Positions 1 through 11,319 are shown, numbered from the stretch's first letter. The stretch is DNA of 64,000 nucleotides from Corella eumyota (GCA_963082875.1 OY720102.1:10886990-10950989); one strand, 5' to 3'. Numbers and translations are program-made. The notes: generated from the sequence alone by a model not told the origin.

Positions 1-1165
1 TTATAGAGGTATTTAAATATATAACAATTTTTTTTTTAAATAACCTTTCCAGTTACATGACCAACATGTAAGTGGCTTGGTGGAAATTCTAGATTTTATA
101 GATGATGGTGAGTTGCTCAGTTCATACTTTAAACTTTTGGATACTCGGTTTTTAAGTTGTTTCAATTCTTTTTTGCACTCATAAAAATTAATCTTGAAAA
201 TGTAATTTGTTATTAGAATGTTGCAATTGTGTTTTAGGCAGTAGTTAAAATGTTAAAATAAACCTTGTATGTTGGAAAAAGTTTCATTTTGGTAATGCTA
301 ATGTTAGCAGGACAATTTGTTTTTTTTTGATCCTTGTAAGCACATGTATGTTCTAGGTACCACATGATCAATAAGCTATTATTAAGTAATTTTCAGTTTG
401 ACCTATCTTTAGCAAAATCATTATTAATATAATTTAAGTGGTTTACCTCTGGTATAACTTTACTCTTAGCTTTCAAGCTATTGCTACGGTCTTTGCCATG
501 TTGACATTCCATATTAAAACTTACAATAAATCTGTATGGTACAAAATCCTTGTTCCATAAAATTTGCTTACTTTTACTCTTGTGGACTTGACGCTGTACC
601 AACTTGGTCAAGGTGGAGGTTTCAAATTTAGTAATTGTGGCCTTAACCTGTTTTTTAATAACAAAAAGATAATACAGTTTTTTTTTTTAAATTAAAAAAC
701 AAAAATATTTTAGCTGTACCACAGTCAGCATACTCGAAGGCGATTTTACTTCTGAAGTGTTCATTTCCTTCTGTTGCCCCTACCTTTCTTGTTCCTGCAA
801 TATTCTGAAAAAAAACTATATATACGGTTAGTAGAAACCTACTTGACTTCCTTAACTACTTTAAAAAACTTTATATAAAAGTAAAGGCTACACAATTTTC
901 AAATAAGTTCAAAAGAATCAATATATTAAATATGGTAAAACGGTTTTAGTATAGAATTATATAAAAATAAATAATAATAAATAGTTCTGAAAAGAACTGT
1001 TTTTGGTAGAAATAGTCTTAAAGAACTATAACCGGTTAATGTTTAAAAAACGCAATCAGCAATCTACTACAGTAGTATTCTCTAAAAAATTAACAAAAAT
1101 GCCGTTAGTTAATTTTAACTACCAATAAAAAAAGACTACTTAAATGTCACACAATCTATCTATTA
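1..1165. other. AT-rich non-coding stretch
   Basis: No coding region, RNA gene or tandem array could be supported here on either strand. The reading frames present are short, rich in Lys, Asn, Ile and Phe, and show no family motif, as expected by chance in AT-rich DNA. Confidence 0.5.
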
Positions 1166-1320
1166 AAAATTTTATAACTGAATAATTCTTTAGATTTACG
1201 CGGTAAAAACTTCCATTGTTATTTTTGTGTTACGGAACAGAGATTACTGTTACGCAACAGAGAATACCAACAGCCAATCACGTACGATATTTTGGTCAGG
1301 TTGATTAAGCCAGACACTCG
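1166..1320 (+). repeat. Dispersed repeat R1, copy 1
   Basis: About 155 bases starting at AAAATTTTATAACTGAATAA and running through GTTACGGAACAGAG and TCACGTACGATATTTTGGTC. It recurs in the same orientation at 32703-32875 and inverted at 42017-42112. Copies 1 and 2 differ by a short insertion and a few substitutions. It looks like the end of a DNA transposon or a small non-autonomous element; the family is not named. Confidence 0.8.
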
Positions 1321-1850
1321 CAATTGTCGCGCTTGTCTTAGTTTCGGTAAAACGGGGATATTTTTAAATTGGCACAAACTTTTGTCAGGCCCTTGCTTTA
1401 AATAGTTGGAAAGCATTTTACTTTTGCTCGGCCTTAAGATTCTTAAAACTGGATCGATGAATAAAAGATCTGCCAAAAAAGACACACCATCGGTACGAAC
1501 TGGCATATTTGCATTATTTGGACTAAAAAAAGCTAACTGGTCTTTAAATTTATTTTGACTGTTACGAACAAGTTCGTTAACAGAATTTTAATAAAGCAAT
1601 AGGTTATTTTTACTATAAATCGTGTATTTAAAAAAATGGCGTCACCAAGTGATGTTCAATGTATTTATCATTTGCTGTAAATCACGCTGTTGTTACCACA
1701 AATAACAATTTTTTTTATGATATTTTACGCTTGACATTATTACTTATCGATCAAAAAAGATTTGTTAACTCGTGATGTTAAGCTAAATAACGCGAGTGCG
1801 AATATATTGCAAACAATTTAGGGTAGACATTGTTCACGTTGTCCTTATGG

Positions 1851-1866
1851 CTAGATCCGCCACTTA
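1851..1866 (-). repeat. hAT-like element terminus
   Basis: On the minus strand this reads AAGTGGCGGATCTAG, close to the CAGTGGCGG start seen at the ends of many hAT elements. No partner end or target-site duplication was found, so this is probably a lone relic. The rest of 1321-2110 holds nothing else that I can support. Confidence 0.3.
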
Positions 1867-2110
1867 TCTGGACTAAGACAACCTGTTGCAAGCGGTCATC
1901 TGCAATTTGAGAGAACTACCGCTTAAATTTTATTTTTTTTAATTATGTGCAATGAACCGTGTCTTACGTCACTAAGCGATCATTTTAACGGTATTAGTCT
2001 CGCAAAATTCGCCTATGTAAATAGGGTGAATATGATGATAACCAACTATCGGTAGATTGATGAAGAATGTTTATATTGTTTTAGTATTTATAGCAAAACC
2101 AAGAGCCAAT

Positions 2111-2175
2111 AAAAGTTCGTTCGTTGTAAAGCCTTTGGCCTTCTACGTACAGGTTACGTGGCTAATTCTCGATTT
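2111..2175 (+). repeat. Dispersed repeat R4, copy 1
   Basis: A 65-base stretch centred on GTTCGTTCGTTGTAAAGCC and TACGTACAGGTTACGTG that recurs in the same orientation at 40438-40500. About 50 bases upstream (2041-2060) a 19-base stretch is the inverted match of 32952-32971. These shared pieces suggest fragments of one larger element family. Confidence 0.65.
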
Positions 2176-2239
2176 TAGAGTGCAAACTTGTGAAAAGTTT
2201 GTTGTCGTCCACATAATCACCATGATTTTTTGTTTTTAT

Positions 2240-2844
2240 AAGCATGGTGTCGTTTACGCAATCGTGAATATGCATGAGGAAACGGCATTGATGTTGCAGA
2301 ACTGGCTGCAAACATATGAAATATTCCAGTCCATGCCCCAAACAAACATTGCCTGTATAAAGGTATTAGAAACTACCCTTCCAATCTTTAATGAAGTCTT
2401 CGAACTTTGAATGACTTTCATCATAAATACTGCGGTTACTTAAAATTTCTATTGCTTTCATTAATCTCAAATACAGATGATGTTTTTCTGTAAAAAATAA
2501 TTGGTGGGAAAAACTTCTAAAAAAGCAATTACCATCTCCACAAATTTTTACTGGTGTATATTTTTTTAAAGTTTGAGGTTCAAATTTTTTTTAACAAATC
2601 AATATATACTTCATCTTTTTTAAATTTTTATTACTGGTAGAAAACACAATTTTGTGTGAATAAAGAAGATTTTTTCCTGCCATGCTATCACCTTGGATAA
2701 ACCATATTTTTCACTATCTACAAATTTTTTAATTCTATTAAGAGCAGATTTGAAGTTGTATAAATTTTCATTGAACACATTAGTAGATCTTGACAGGTTT
2801 TCATTCGAAATTTTAGCACACATATAGCCCGTTTCCATGTCCAC
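2240..2844 (-). pseudogene. OTU-type cysteine protease-like relic
   Basis: On the minus strand, about 2400-2550 encodes a core reading KICGDGNCFFRSFS followed by TEKHH and LRLMKAIEIL. This matches the OTU catalytic block, DGNC-F-R with the nucleophile Cys, then a conserved His and LR. An open stretch of about 74 codons lies upstream (2620-2844), ending in a stop before the core, and a further piece with VWGMDWNI lies downstream in another frame, so the gene is broken. OTU proteins remove ubiquitin and are also carried by some transposons. The origin here, host or element, cannot be decided. The final His of the triad was not found. Confidence 0.5.
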
Positions 2845-3354
2845 TTTTTTCTGGGCTTTGGACTAATTTAGTTCAAAAATATCATGACTCGGCGAAAAAA
2901 CGGGCTTTTTTGGCCCTGCTAAAGAGGTGGTCTAATTCGAAAAAGCCCGGGCTTTTCACCGGTCTTCGATTACGCGATCGCTTAGGCTAGTGAGCGCATA
3001 CGTGATTTTGTTAGTTTAAGCGATATTTTGTTGATAAAATGCAAACAAATGGATAAAATTAAGATGTAGAATGAAATTTAAATAGTTTTTGGTTAGTAAA
3101 TAAAAACAAATACGAGTTTAATCAGTTTTAAAACGGCAGTTAAGCTGTCTGACCGACGGACACTCTGAAACATGCCAAACAACATAAACCGTTATTTTAT
3201 CTTATAATTGCCGTATTAATTGGTTAACTGTCAATTTAAATGTGTAATCTTAAAAAAAATCACCTACAAATATCTGTCAGACAGTAAAATTTCCAAATTG
3301 GATGGTTTGAATTTTACAGACTGCCAAGTAAAAACAAAGCATTATTAGGTTTGT
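2845..3354. other. No supported feature
   Basis: AT-rich sequence with one GC-richer patch near 2890-2960. No coding frame, tRNA or repeat partner elsewhere in the window was recognised. Confidence 0.4.
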
Positions 3355-4007
3355 GTAAATTCATTAATAGGCATCACTAAAGAACCAAAATCGGTGTTGT
3401 TTAATGCACCTATTAAAGACTTGTTGCTAAACAACCTATTAGAGTCGCACAAATTTTCAAGAAAGACATAATTCCGAATCAACATTGGTTTTTCTTTTAA
3501 ACTTCTGCAAAATGAATCCACCTATATACTCCAAAATATACCGATCATCCAAAGTGACAACATTAATTTGATTGTTTTCTTTACAACTTTCGGACTTAAA
3601 GAATTAAAATAAAATTTATTAAATAGTTTTCCAGACAGGTTTAAGGCATCTTTTCTTGATAGAAGTGAACTAAAGAGGTTGGGGATGATTGATATTCCAT
3701 CAAAACTAAATTTAGAAAAAATCGCTGATACAAAAGAATAAAAAGTTGAAACATAGTAATTAGTCGCAGTTAATGTTAGGCAATTGCTAGGTGCTCCAAT
3801 TTCATTCCACCATAATTTAATATCATCGGCTGTCCAAATCCCTTTTTGTTTAGTACAGGCTGGCAAAGCTATATTTTCAGAACAGGCCGGTAAGACTGGT
3901 CTCGTTTGCCCACTGTCAGCCTCTGTAAATAATGAAAGTTGCCCTAATGTCTCAACATCCACACAAACAGATACTACGTCACTCTTCAAGTCAATAAAAT
4001 TGGCCAT
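3355..4007 (-). pseudogene. P/THAP-like transposase 3' exon, copy A
   Basis: The minus-strand frame from 4007 (MANFIDLKSDVV) is almost identical to the plus-strand frame at 49317-49802. Near its end another frame reads DRYILEYIGGFILQKF, like the YIAGY-type C-terminal region of P-element/THAP9-like transposases, so the real protein changes frame here. Homology to the second copy stops abruptly at 3355, before the last part of the C-terminus seen at 49970-50222. This copy is therefore cut short and not functional. The family call rests on the linked THAP domain beside the other copy. Confidence 0.45.
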
Positions 4008-4455
4008 ATTTTATAAAATGTATTAATAACTTACCAAAATCTATAAAAAATACGAACTTTTATAAGATTTTGTATTAGCGGCGCCAAATGTTTTTGTACT
4101 TCACTGAAGCGTGACCAGGAAGATATGAAAATGAGCAAAACGAGAGAGTTGCGTATCATTGGGCCGATTTAGTGGTGAAGCAAAAATAAGTTATTTTTAC
4201 GACAGTTTTCGATTTATTAGTTCAGTTTTTATTTTAAGGCCCCCCTGGTGTGATGCTGCTGATTTTATATATTTTAGGCGACAGACAGGCAGTTGCCTAC
4301 CATTAAATTTTATGAGGCCAGCTGTTTATAATTACAGGGTGTAATTATAAAGCTTATAAAACACTGTAGTTTGTATCAAGTTTTTAGACAGTGCAGAAAG
4401 TCAGTGTTATTACATATTATTATTATTTGTTTACTATTTCTTATTTATCTTAATA

Positions 4456-5646
4456 ATGGAGAACCAAAGGAAACGAAAAGCTCCTGCTCAGTGGAGTTTT
4501 GGAATTGTTGATAATATGCTCGACATCATGATTGAACAAAATGTTTTGTCGGTGATAGATGGAAGGGGAAAGGGAAATGATCAGATTTTTAGGGATATTG
4601 CAAGTTTGGTAAAATCAAACTTTCCATCCTTTGTACATTCAAGGTAGGTTATCACCTTATGTCTAATCATGTGTTTAAAGTTACAAGTACTAAGATTTTT
4701 ATTGATAAAATTCTAACTAGTGTAAAATAACACATTAAGTAATAATTGCCGTGGTAAGTGGAAGAACTTAAAAAGGCAATATTACAGAAATAAGACCGAG
4801 CTTAGCAAATCTGGGGCTGCTGGCAAAAACCAAAGCTGGGTTCATTTCGATAAAATGGACAATTTGTTAAAATCAAGGCCAATGGTAAGCTATTTATAAA
4901 AATGGTTATGTGTTGTTTTTAAACTGATTTGTTGTAGTTTTTAGTTAAATATGTATAAAATTGCAACTTTAATGTTTTATAGGCAATCATGGATACCTGC
5001 GTCGAGGATGATGCATTTGAATTATCAAGAGAAGGGCCACCCCAAGTATTTTCTGAACAGCTTTTGTTGGATTTTACAACTGAAGCTGACGAACTACAAC
5101 ATGGAGGTATAGAAAATGTTTAAACAATTTAATTTTTTATTAAAATCACTTCACATACCATTAATTGCTATTTTTGTTTACTTTAGGAATTGTTTGCTGA
5201 ACAAACTTTGGATGTGCCAGAGCCCTCAACTTCTGAAAAAGCAGGGCCCTCGACTTCTGGCATGCCGGGGCCCTCAACCCCTTAAATGGCAGGGCTCTCG
5301 ACTTCTAGCATACCAGGGCCCTCAAGCTCTGAAAGGGCCGGTCCCTTAACTTCTGGTGCACCAGAACGAAGAAAAAGTCATAAAAAAAGTAAGTCAAATT
5401 TGATATAAATTTTTTTTAAACTGTTTTTGTGTACAGTTATGTGCCCTATTAAAACTACAGCATAAGTAAATTTTTAAAACTTAATTTATTTACAGAGGCT
5501 ACTGCAGACCCTGATATTGCAAAGCTTGTAAGGGGATTACACGAGGAGGAACGAATGACCGGGAGCTCACCAGGGAGGAGGGAAGAATGAATCGAGAAGT
5601 TTTAAATAACATTCTTGGAACATTGCAAAGATTTTTTAGACAATAG
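4456..5646 (+). pseudogene. Harbinger Myb/SANT-like protein gene, copy A
   Basis: Harbinger elements encode a Myb-like partner needed by the transposase for DNA binding and nuclear import. Exon 1 (4456-4643) starts MENQRKRKAPAQWSF and gives the first helices of a trihelix/SANT domain. After a GT-AG intron, exon 2 (4740-4884) continues NNCRGKWKNLKRQYY and closes the domain. Exon 3 is 4983-5106. Exon 4 (5187-5388) is Pro/Ser/Thr-rich with repeated GPSTS-like units and contains an in-frame TAA. The last exon starts at 5496; its expected C-terminus, ending LGTLQRFFRQ, is in a shifted frame and stops at 5646. The gene is probably dead. The C-terminal low-complexity repeats vary in length in such genes. 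Confidence 0.65.
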
Positions 5647-5782
5647 CTGATTTTTATATTATCCATTATTAATCCATTTTTTTAAGTTTTTTGTTGCTTT
5701 GTTTGTGTTATTTTGTATATTTTTTTTCGAATCACAATTTTTAATTTTGCGTTTTTATCACACTTACATTTTTTTAAATAAT

Positions 5783-6515
5783 TTATTTTAACTGTTTAAT
5801 ACGAATTATCTCAGCAAAAATTTGATTGGCGTAACAGAAGATTTTTTGTAATGTATTTAAGAAGTGCATTACGGCATGCTTAACCTTCAACTGTTTTCAA
5901 CTGCAATTCCTACAGAGGTGTGATAATAGTTGAAGGATTCTTCAGCCTCCGTAAGATTATGCCTAATAAAAGGCTTAATTAGCCATGGCAGAAGGGGATA
6001 AGCTGGATCGCACAGTACCAAGAGGTATATTACAGCCTTCAATTTCCACAGGGCACTAAAATTGTAAAAAATGTACTTTAGTTACCACTACTTGACAGTT
6101 ACCCATTTGGCACCAAATTAGATTTGAGTTAACAATACTATGGTTTACACAAAATATTTACCTTGGGTAAAGTGTGTTGCAATCTAAACAATCCAGATTG
6201 TTTAAATGTAGAGGCATTATGTAGGCAGTTTGACATTAATCTTTATACAAAAAAACGCTTTTTATTTACCAGCATTTGCGATTCGTATAATCTTTATGGC
6301 CCTCTGCTGGGGCAGTATATGAGAACCGTCAATAGATTCCATAACCTATTAAATAAGCTTTAAAGTCATGGTTTAAAAGTTTTTAAATGTTTTGTTAAAA
6401 GATAAATTTCAACCTGTAGAAAATGATTGCGACTTTGTATTCGCATCGCAATCTCTTTTGCTTCAGTTTCATCAGGCCACAGATTGACGTCGTTTCAATT
6501 TTTTTCTCCAAACCT
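5783..6515 (-). pseudogene. Harbinger transposase, copy A
   Basis: Read on minus, the pieces are WPDETEAKEIAMRIQSRNHF, ESIDGSHI, PAEGHKDYTNRK, TFKQSGLFRLQHTLPK, DPAYPLLPWLIKPFI and FNYYHTSVGIAVEN. These follow the usual order of a Harbinger DDE transposase (DGTHI, NRKG, HDA, GDPAYP, SxxR regions). An intron separates the first two pieces. Several frame changes are needed, so it is inactive. Against the copy at 46763-47541 it has lost 42 bases (14 codons) covering the KGW-SVILQAVVDN core, flanked by short CAAA microhomology. Confidence 0.7.
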
Positions 6516-6522
6516 ACAAAAA

Positions 6523-9152
6523 TTAGGTCTGTTACTCGTGACCGACGGTCAAATTTGTCAATTTTTTTTTTTACAAATTTAATATTTTTGCGTAAAACAC
6601 GCAACCACTTTTAATTTTAAAGAAATGTTAAGAAAGCTAAACAGTTTTTTTTATTATGGTTTATTTTTTTATAATAAACAGGCAAATAAATAAAAAATTA
6701 AATTAACTAAAAAAAAATATCAAAAATAAAAACAATTTGCAGTACAGAAAACAAGTAAAATTAAATCGTATTCAACGACCTAACGTACAAAGGTGCGTAG
6801 AAAAAAAAAGATTAAAATTACAGCGTGGTCAACCAAGTAACGTACAACGGTACGTCAAAACGCGGGGAAATTACAAAATTTTCAAAAACAAAGAATATCG
6901 CAATTTATCGTGCAAGTAGGCAGAGCAAAGAAACATAGGTTTCAAAACATATAGTGGCCAGGTGAATTAATCGGTGTTGGAAGATCTATTTTTTTACAAT
7001 ATCTGCAAATGTGTATTCCAACACGCCCGTGTGGTCTGGCCACTTCCAACATCGACCAGCGCGCGTCATGCAGCTGATGACGTAGCGACCCCCAACAATA
7101 TTTTTAATCTTGCCCGGGTACTCATTTGCACCAAACAAAATTAAAACATAGTATCCTATAGTACACTCTGACACCGATGTGGTTACTTCACTTTCTTCCG
7201 CTTCCTCAACTTCTCCAACATACTTATCTGAACTAAGAAGAAGGGACACAGCGTTTCCATTTACAACTTGAAAAAAATGTTTTCGCTGAATCCCTTTTTC
7301 TTTTTCTGCTTTATTAAAAATATTTTCAACTTGCAAAGTCTTATTTACGTTATTAATATCTTGTTGAGTGATTTTCTCAACCAAGATATTCGAGGTGCGG
7401 CAAAACCGCTTGCCACACAGCTCTCTTACAAGCGCCACCAATGCCATCAACTGGACCCTTGCCATGGGACGTCGCAAACAGATTTCAGTTGATGCAAAAT
7501 CCAAAATGCCGTTGCAGGCATGGCAATGCGGCCTTTATAAAACGGTTTTTGAATTGTGACGCGGGCCCGTCAGACCAGATATTAACAAGTTTAAAATTGG
7601 GAGGCACCGCCTCCAAAGCCTTGACCAAATAGGCCACCACGGCATCCTTTGAGTGCGCAAGGCAATCAGACACCAGTATTCGACTGTAAAGCTGTCCACT
7701 ATAGTGAACAGCAACACCTGGTGCTGATGCCAATGCGCACTCTGAATTTCATCTTGTTACACAAGTAAAATTCTCTGCGAAATCCACTTGAATTAAAGCG
7801 TTTCCCTCAATTAATTGGTCTTTACTAATCCTGTACTCTTTCGCCTGCTCTCGTTTAACGAACACATGTTGCATAAAATTTGGGAGCATTTCAACAGTGT
7901 ACTCCACCAAATCGCCAACGGTGTCCTTTTCCCCAATTTTTTTGATTTTATCTCCGACATAAGCCCATTGCAGCCACCTTGTTTCTATATGAAGAGACGA
8001 TTCCTCTACAGAAATCAATCCTAAAATTGTTTTTCCATTTTTGCAATTCTCGCATTTTCCCTCCCAGCAGTCGCGAAGTTCGATTTTACATACCAAGATG
8101 CTGGGAAAACTTGATGTGTACTTCGGGATTGAGATTATATTTTTATTTAGGGCGTCCAAAGCCAAAATTACATTTTCGTGGTAGCTAAAAATAAAGTAAG
8201 TTTCGTTTTAAAGTATTCAATTTTAAACTAAAATAAATTTCGTTAATTTTTTGAAACCCTCGTACCGACAAAGACACACGTTGTGTGGTAATTGCGTTCT
8301 TAGTTTGGTATGCTTTGGGCGCAAACTTGCTTTTTCCAATTTTTATATCGGGATATCTTTCTTTAAAATAAATGAAAGTCTCCCTTACGGTAGTTGTTAA
8401 ATGCCGTGCCTAAATAAAAAATTAAATTTAAATTTTTATGATTTGGTAAACTTTTATTTTAAAAACAAATTAACCTGAATTTTTAATTTTTCGCCATCCT
8501 GGCGAAGTATAACATAGTCTTTTCGCCCTGGTACCTGCCTTGTTGACACATCGTCGTTAGTGTAAAAGTTTGCCACGATTTTTTGGGTTTCCTCCGAAAT
8601 CCCTGCAGAAGATTCTTTTTTTCCTTCATTTAGCTCAAGTTGTGGCGATATTTGGGACAATACGTCCGAAACAACTTGTTTTTTCTTCCTTGGAGAATGG
8701 GAAAGAGCCTCAAACAGGAAAATCCCCCTTGGTCTTATATAAATGTACTTCAAAGTTTTCCTCTTCATTAGTTTCTTGATTTTTTTTAATTCCTTTCGCT
8801 TCCACCTTCTTGCTTTTGCTTTAAAACATCTCGCCTCTTTCGCCAACTTCTGTTGGCAAGGAGACAAAGCTGCCTCCCTTGCCCTTTCTTTTAATTTCTT
8901 TATAATCTCCACTTTCCCTCTTCTTTTTAAATAATTTCTTCGCCTCCCGGCATTCGTTAACGGCATTTTAAAGTTTAAAAAACGAACCAAAAATTGTAAT
9001 TAAAATAGAAACGAATGAGATAATTTAATTTTGCGCGCTTTTGATCTACCGCAGCCTTCCGGCTAAAATAATTAAAAAAATTGACATTTTTAAAATAGAA
9101 AGATTTAAATATCTAAATTATTTCACGCTTTAAATACTTTTATTTCCGACAA
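6523..9152. mobile_element. Element C, copy 1 (unnamed DDE-like transposon)
   Basis: 2,630 bases that match 55496-58125 base for base apart from about one substitution seen by eye. The left edge joins the truncated Harbinger copy A directly; the right edge is at TTATTTCCGACAA. The outer flanks differ between copies. On its outer sides (9400-9590 here, 55185-55520 at the other copy) the motif GTGACCGACGCTC recurs every 150-165 bases, so the full element is probably longer than the shared part. It encodes one multi-exon protein on the minus strand. Confidence 0.75.
6986..8990 (-). pseudogene. Element C transposase-like protein, copy 1
   Basis: The protein starts near 8966-8990 with a Lys/Arg-rich segment (NAGRRRNYLKRRGK, KARRWKRKELKK). 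NDDVSTRQVPGRKDYV follows; a 65-base intron lies at 8410-8474 on minus. Then come PHNVCLCRYHENV (shifted frame, second intron next to it), IQVDFAENF, EIQSAHWHQHQV, NIWSDGPASQFKNRF and FATSHGKGPVDGIGG. A TGA replaces the Trp expected just before FATSHGKG. The C-terminus (6986 onward) ends with YPGKI, VISCM and WKWPD, a small Tudor-like tail. These signatures mark a common but poorly named family of animal repeats. There are at least three frame changes plus one stop. Confidence 0.6.
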
Positions 9153-9620
9153 TGATTAAAAAAACGTAACTCTTTTTCGACACAATACTTGTATTAACTA
9201 TATACTTTATGCAGTTTGTTTAAACTGGAAATGGTTAATAATTTGGTGTTAACAACTTATTTTGTAACTTTTTTAGTCAAATTAGAATTTTACAGCCAAT
9301 GTTTGTAACGTCATAACGCACTTACTTGTTAACAAACAAGTGCTATTTCAGTTTTTTAACAACACTTTTTTTTTAATAATATAAAAAATATTAACTTGGA
9401 ATTTTTGCGTGACCGACGCTCATTTAAAAAAAAAACTTTTTTTTCGTAATAGTTATTCAATTTTTAATTTTTTGGGCATTTTTTTAGTACGATAGTAGTT
9501 GCCCAGAATCAAAAAACAACAACGTTTTTAGCTTGTAGAGCGAAAACTACTACTTTTTGTGACCGACGCTCTTTAAAAAAAACTGCGATACATTGTAATG
9601 GATTAAAAACGTTTTTTAGA
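9153..9620 (+). repeat. GTGACCGACGCTC motif pair
   Basis: GTGACCGACGCTC occurs at about 9410 and again at about 9560, 150 bases apart, each followed by a run of T/A. The same motif stands inside element C (about 6537, as GTGACCGACGGTC) and left of element C copy 2 (about 55189 and 55342). They look like subterminal repeats, possibly transposase binding sites. Confidence 0.5.
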
Positions 9621-10134
9621 GTTTAAAAATACAACAAAAAGACAACCAGTACTTTAATAGATAACGTAGAATATAATATTTATAACCATTTTAAAATTTA
9701 AAGGTTTGTCTAAAAAAACGAGTAAAAGTGTAAGAGTAAAATTAATGCTGTTTTTTGTGTAATTTTTTCGCTCTACCTAAAAACGTATTTTTTGTACTTT
9801 TTAGGTAGTATAAAAAGTAAAATAAGGTTTTTAATTAAACTTAAGCCTATAAGCCGCCATAAAATTATAATAAAAACTCATTTGTGGAATTTTTATATTA
9901 TTTGTCCAGTTTTGGTGGAACTACCTACCCATATGATAAATGATGGGCGGCGAACAAAATTAAAAACATATTGTTATGTCTGTGTGTATCGAAGTCATTG
10001 ATGGACAAGAGTCAAAACATTACAAGATAAGAAAACAAGACTAAGCTAAAAAACAAGTTGCGTTACCATGCATGATATGGCTTTACAGTTAATACAGCCG
10101 ACATCTTTTGCAAGAAATATATGATTAATTTAAA
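9621..10134. other. No supported feature
   Basis: AT-rich sequence without recognisable coding or RNA content. Confidence 0.4.
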
Positions 10135-10395
10135 TTCACTAATGAAGAAGGTGACAACTATAGGCATGTGTTCACGAAGTTTAAATTTTTGTCAGCCAAT
10201 GAAAAATGTTCTTTTTGAAACATTTAAGTTTTCTAAGAGATACCAAAGGTGGTAAACCTTTTGACAGATAAGTGAGTGACATAAAAGGGCTTATGAATGG
10301 TTGTGAGTTTGGAGATCAAGCTTAGGAATTAACGATAATTGTTTAAGAGAATATAAACTGATTCCACAAGATTTAATTAAAATGGGCTAAGCAAA
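10135..10395 (+). pseudogene. Degenerate coding relic
   Basis: Across two shifting plus-strand frames one can read KFKFLSANEKCSF, LSFLRDTKGGKPF, DIKGLMNGCEFGDQA and EYKLIPQDLIKMG. The amino-acid texture is unlike the chance frames around it and suggests an old exon broken by stops and indels. The family was not recognised. An AT dinucleotide run follows at 10399-10412. Confidence 0.3.
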
Positions 10396-10649
10396 TATAT
10401 ATATATATATGCAATGAGCGAAAAAAACAGCCTCTGTCCTACAAGTTTAAGATATAACGATAAGAATTCAAAGACGAAGCGTCCATGTTAAACAACTTTT
10501 TATTCTTGTAAAAACCAACAACTAACAGTCCTTTATTTAATAAATTTGCTACAGTTCGCTTTATACAATGTTAACTTTTTCTTTGAAACTGTAATCTTAT
10601 TTACGTACCTATGAATGTATAATGTATTAACTAAACTAAAACATATATA

Positions 10650-10670
10650 CACTGGCGTCGATCCTGGGGG
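10650..10670 (+). repeat. Transposon-terminus-like sequence
   Basis: CACTGGCGTCGATCCTGGGGG resembles the GC-rich first bases of hAT-like terminal repeats. It lies 670 bases left of a hAT transposase relic on the same strand and could be its left end. No matching right end was found. Confidence 0.25.
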
Positions 10671-11319
10671 TAGAGATACCTCAATTTTTAATTTTAGTAA
10701 GTGCTGAATATATGTGGCACTCTTAGAATATTTGCAAAATTTTGCATTTTTGGCGTAAAAATTTATATGTATATACGCAATCTAAAAAATTTCACGATAA
10801 TAAATACTTGTTTTTTTGCAACGCCTGTAATGCGTTACAGCTGATTAAATCATTTAACCTTCTGGCGGTTGCATGGAAATTTACTTTGCAAGAAACAAAA
10901 GTTTTTTTTATGAAGTGTAAAAAATAACGTTAAAGAGGTGTTTCTATAAATTTGTTAGTTCTGTTAATAATTTTGAAGTGAAATGTGCATGTATATTATT
11001 TTTTTATGAAACCGTATATCAATAAATAATTGGTTTATCTTTTCTGTATTACTACAACTTTCTGCTTTAAATTTTTTAGTAAACTCACTAATCACATATC
11101 CTTTTACTAGATGACGTATTTTATGACAAGAGGTAGTTTAAAGGTCACAAAGCTTTTTGTTAATGGTGCAATAGGCAAAAAATTATATTTGTTAATATAA
11201 ACTGGGTTCATGCTGCCGTCCCCACCAAAGCGGATACGTAAAAACGATGAAGTTCATCAGGGCTCTGTACCTCTGCTTCAGATCCCTGCCCCTCCGAGGG
11301 AAAGTTATGCTTTACGTAT
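10671..11319. other. No supported coding feature
   Basis: AT-rich up to about 11200. A short GC-richer patch at 11210-11300 has no family match that I can see. It may be the untranslated start of the hAT relic that follows. Confidence 0.35.

Larger units (their letters stand above)
4080..6523. mobile_element. Harbinger-type DNA transposon, copy A
   Basis: The element carries the two convergent genes usual for Harbinger: a Myb/SANT-like gene on plus (4456-5646) and a DDE transposase on minus (5783-6515). It is more than 99 percent identical by eye to the inverted copy at 46740-49260. The right side is cut at about 6523, where element C starts without a gap, so one end is missing. Terminal inverted repeats were not identified. 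Compared with the other copy it lacks 42 bases in the transposase core. Confidence 0.75.

Noticed and set aside
1219-1506. Minus-strand frame of 95 codons
   Set aside because: Part of it lies in dispersed repeat R1 and no domain or splice support was seen.
2057-2410. Plus frame of 117 codons
   Set aside because: It overlaps repeat R4 and runs antisense to the OTU-like relic; no domain of its own.
6163-6363. Plus-strand frame MGKVCCNLNN (and its partner on minus at 46920-47162)
   Set aside because: It is the antisense of the Harbinger transposase core, whose sense strand reads NRKGW, FKQSGLF and DPAYP.
7268-8188. Plus-strand frames over element C (and the same at 56241-57161)
   Set aside because: The minus strand holds the conserved motifs (VDFAENF, WSDGP, FATSHGKG); the plus frames are shadows.
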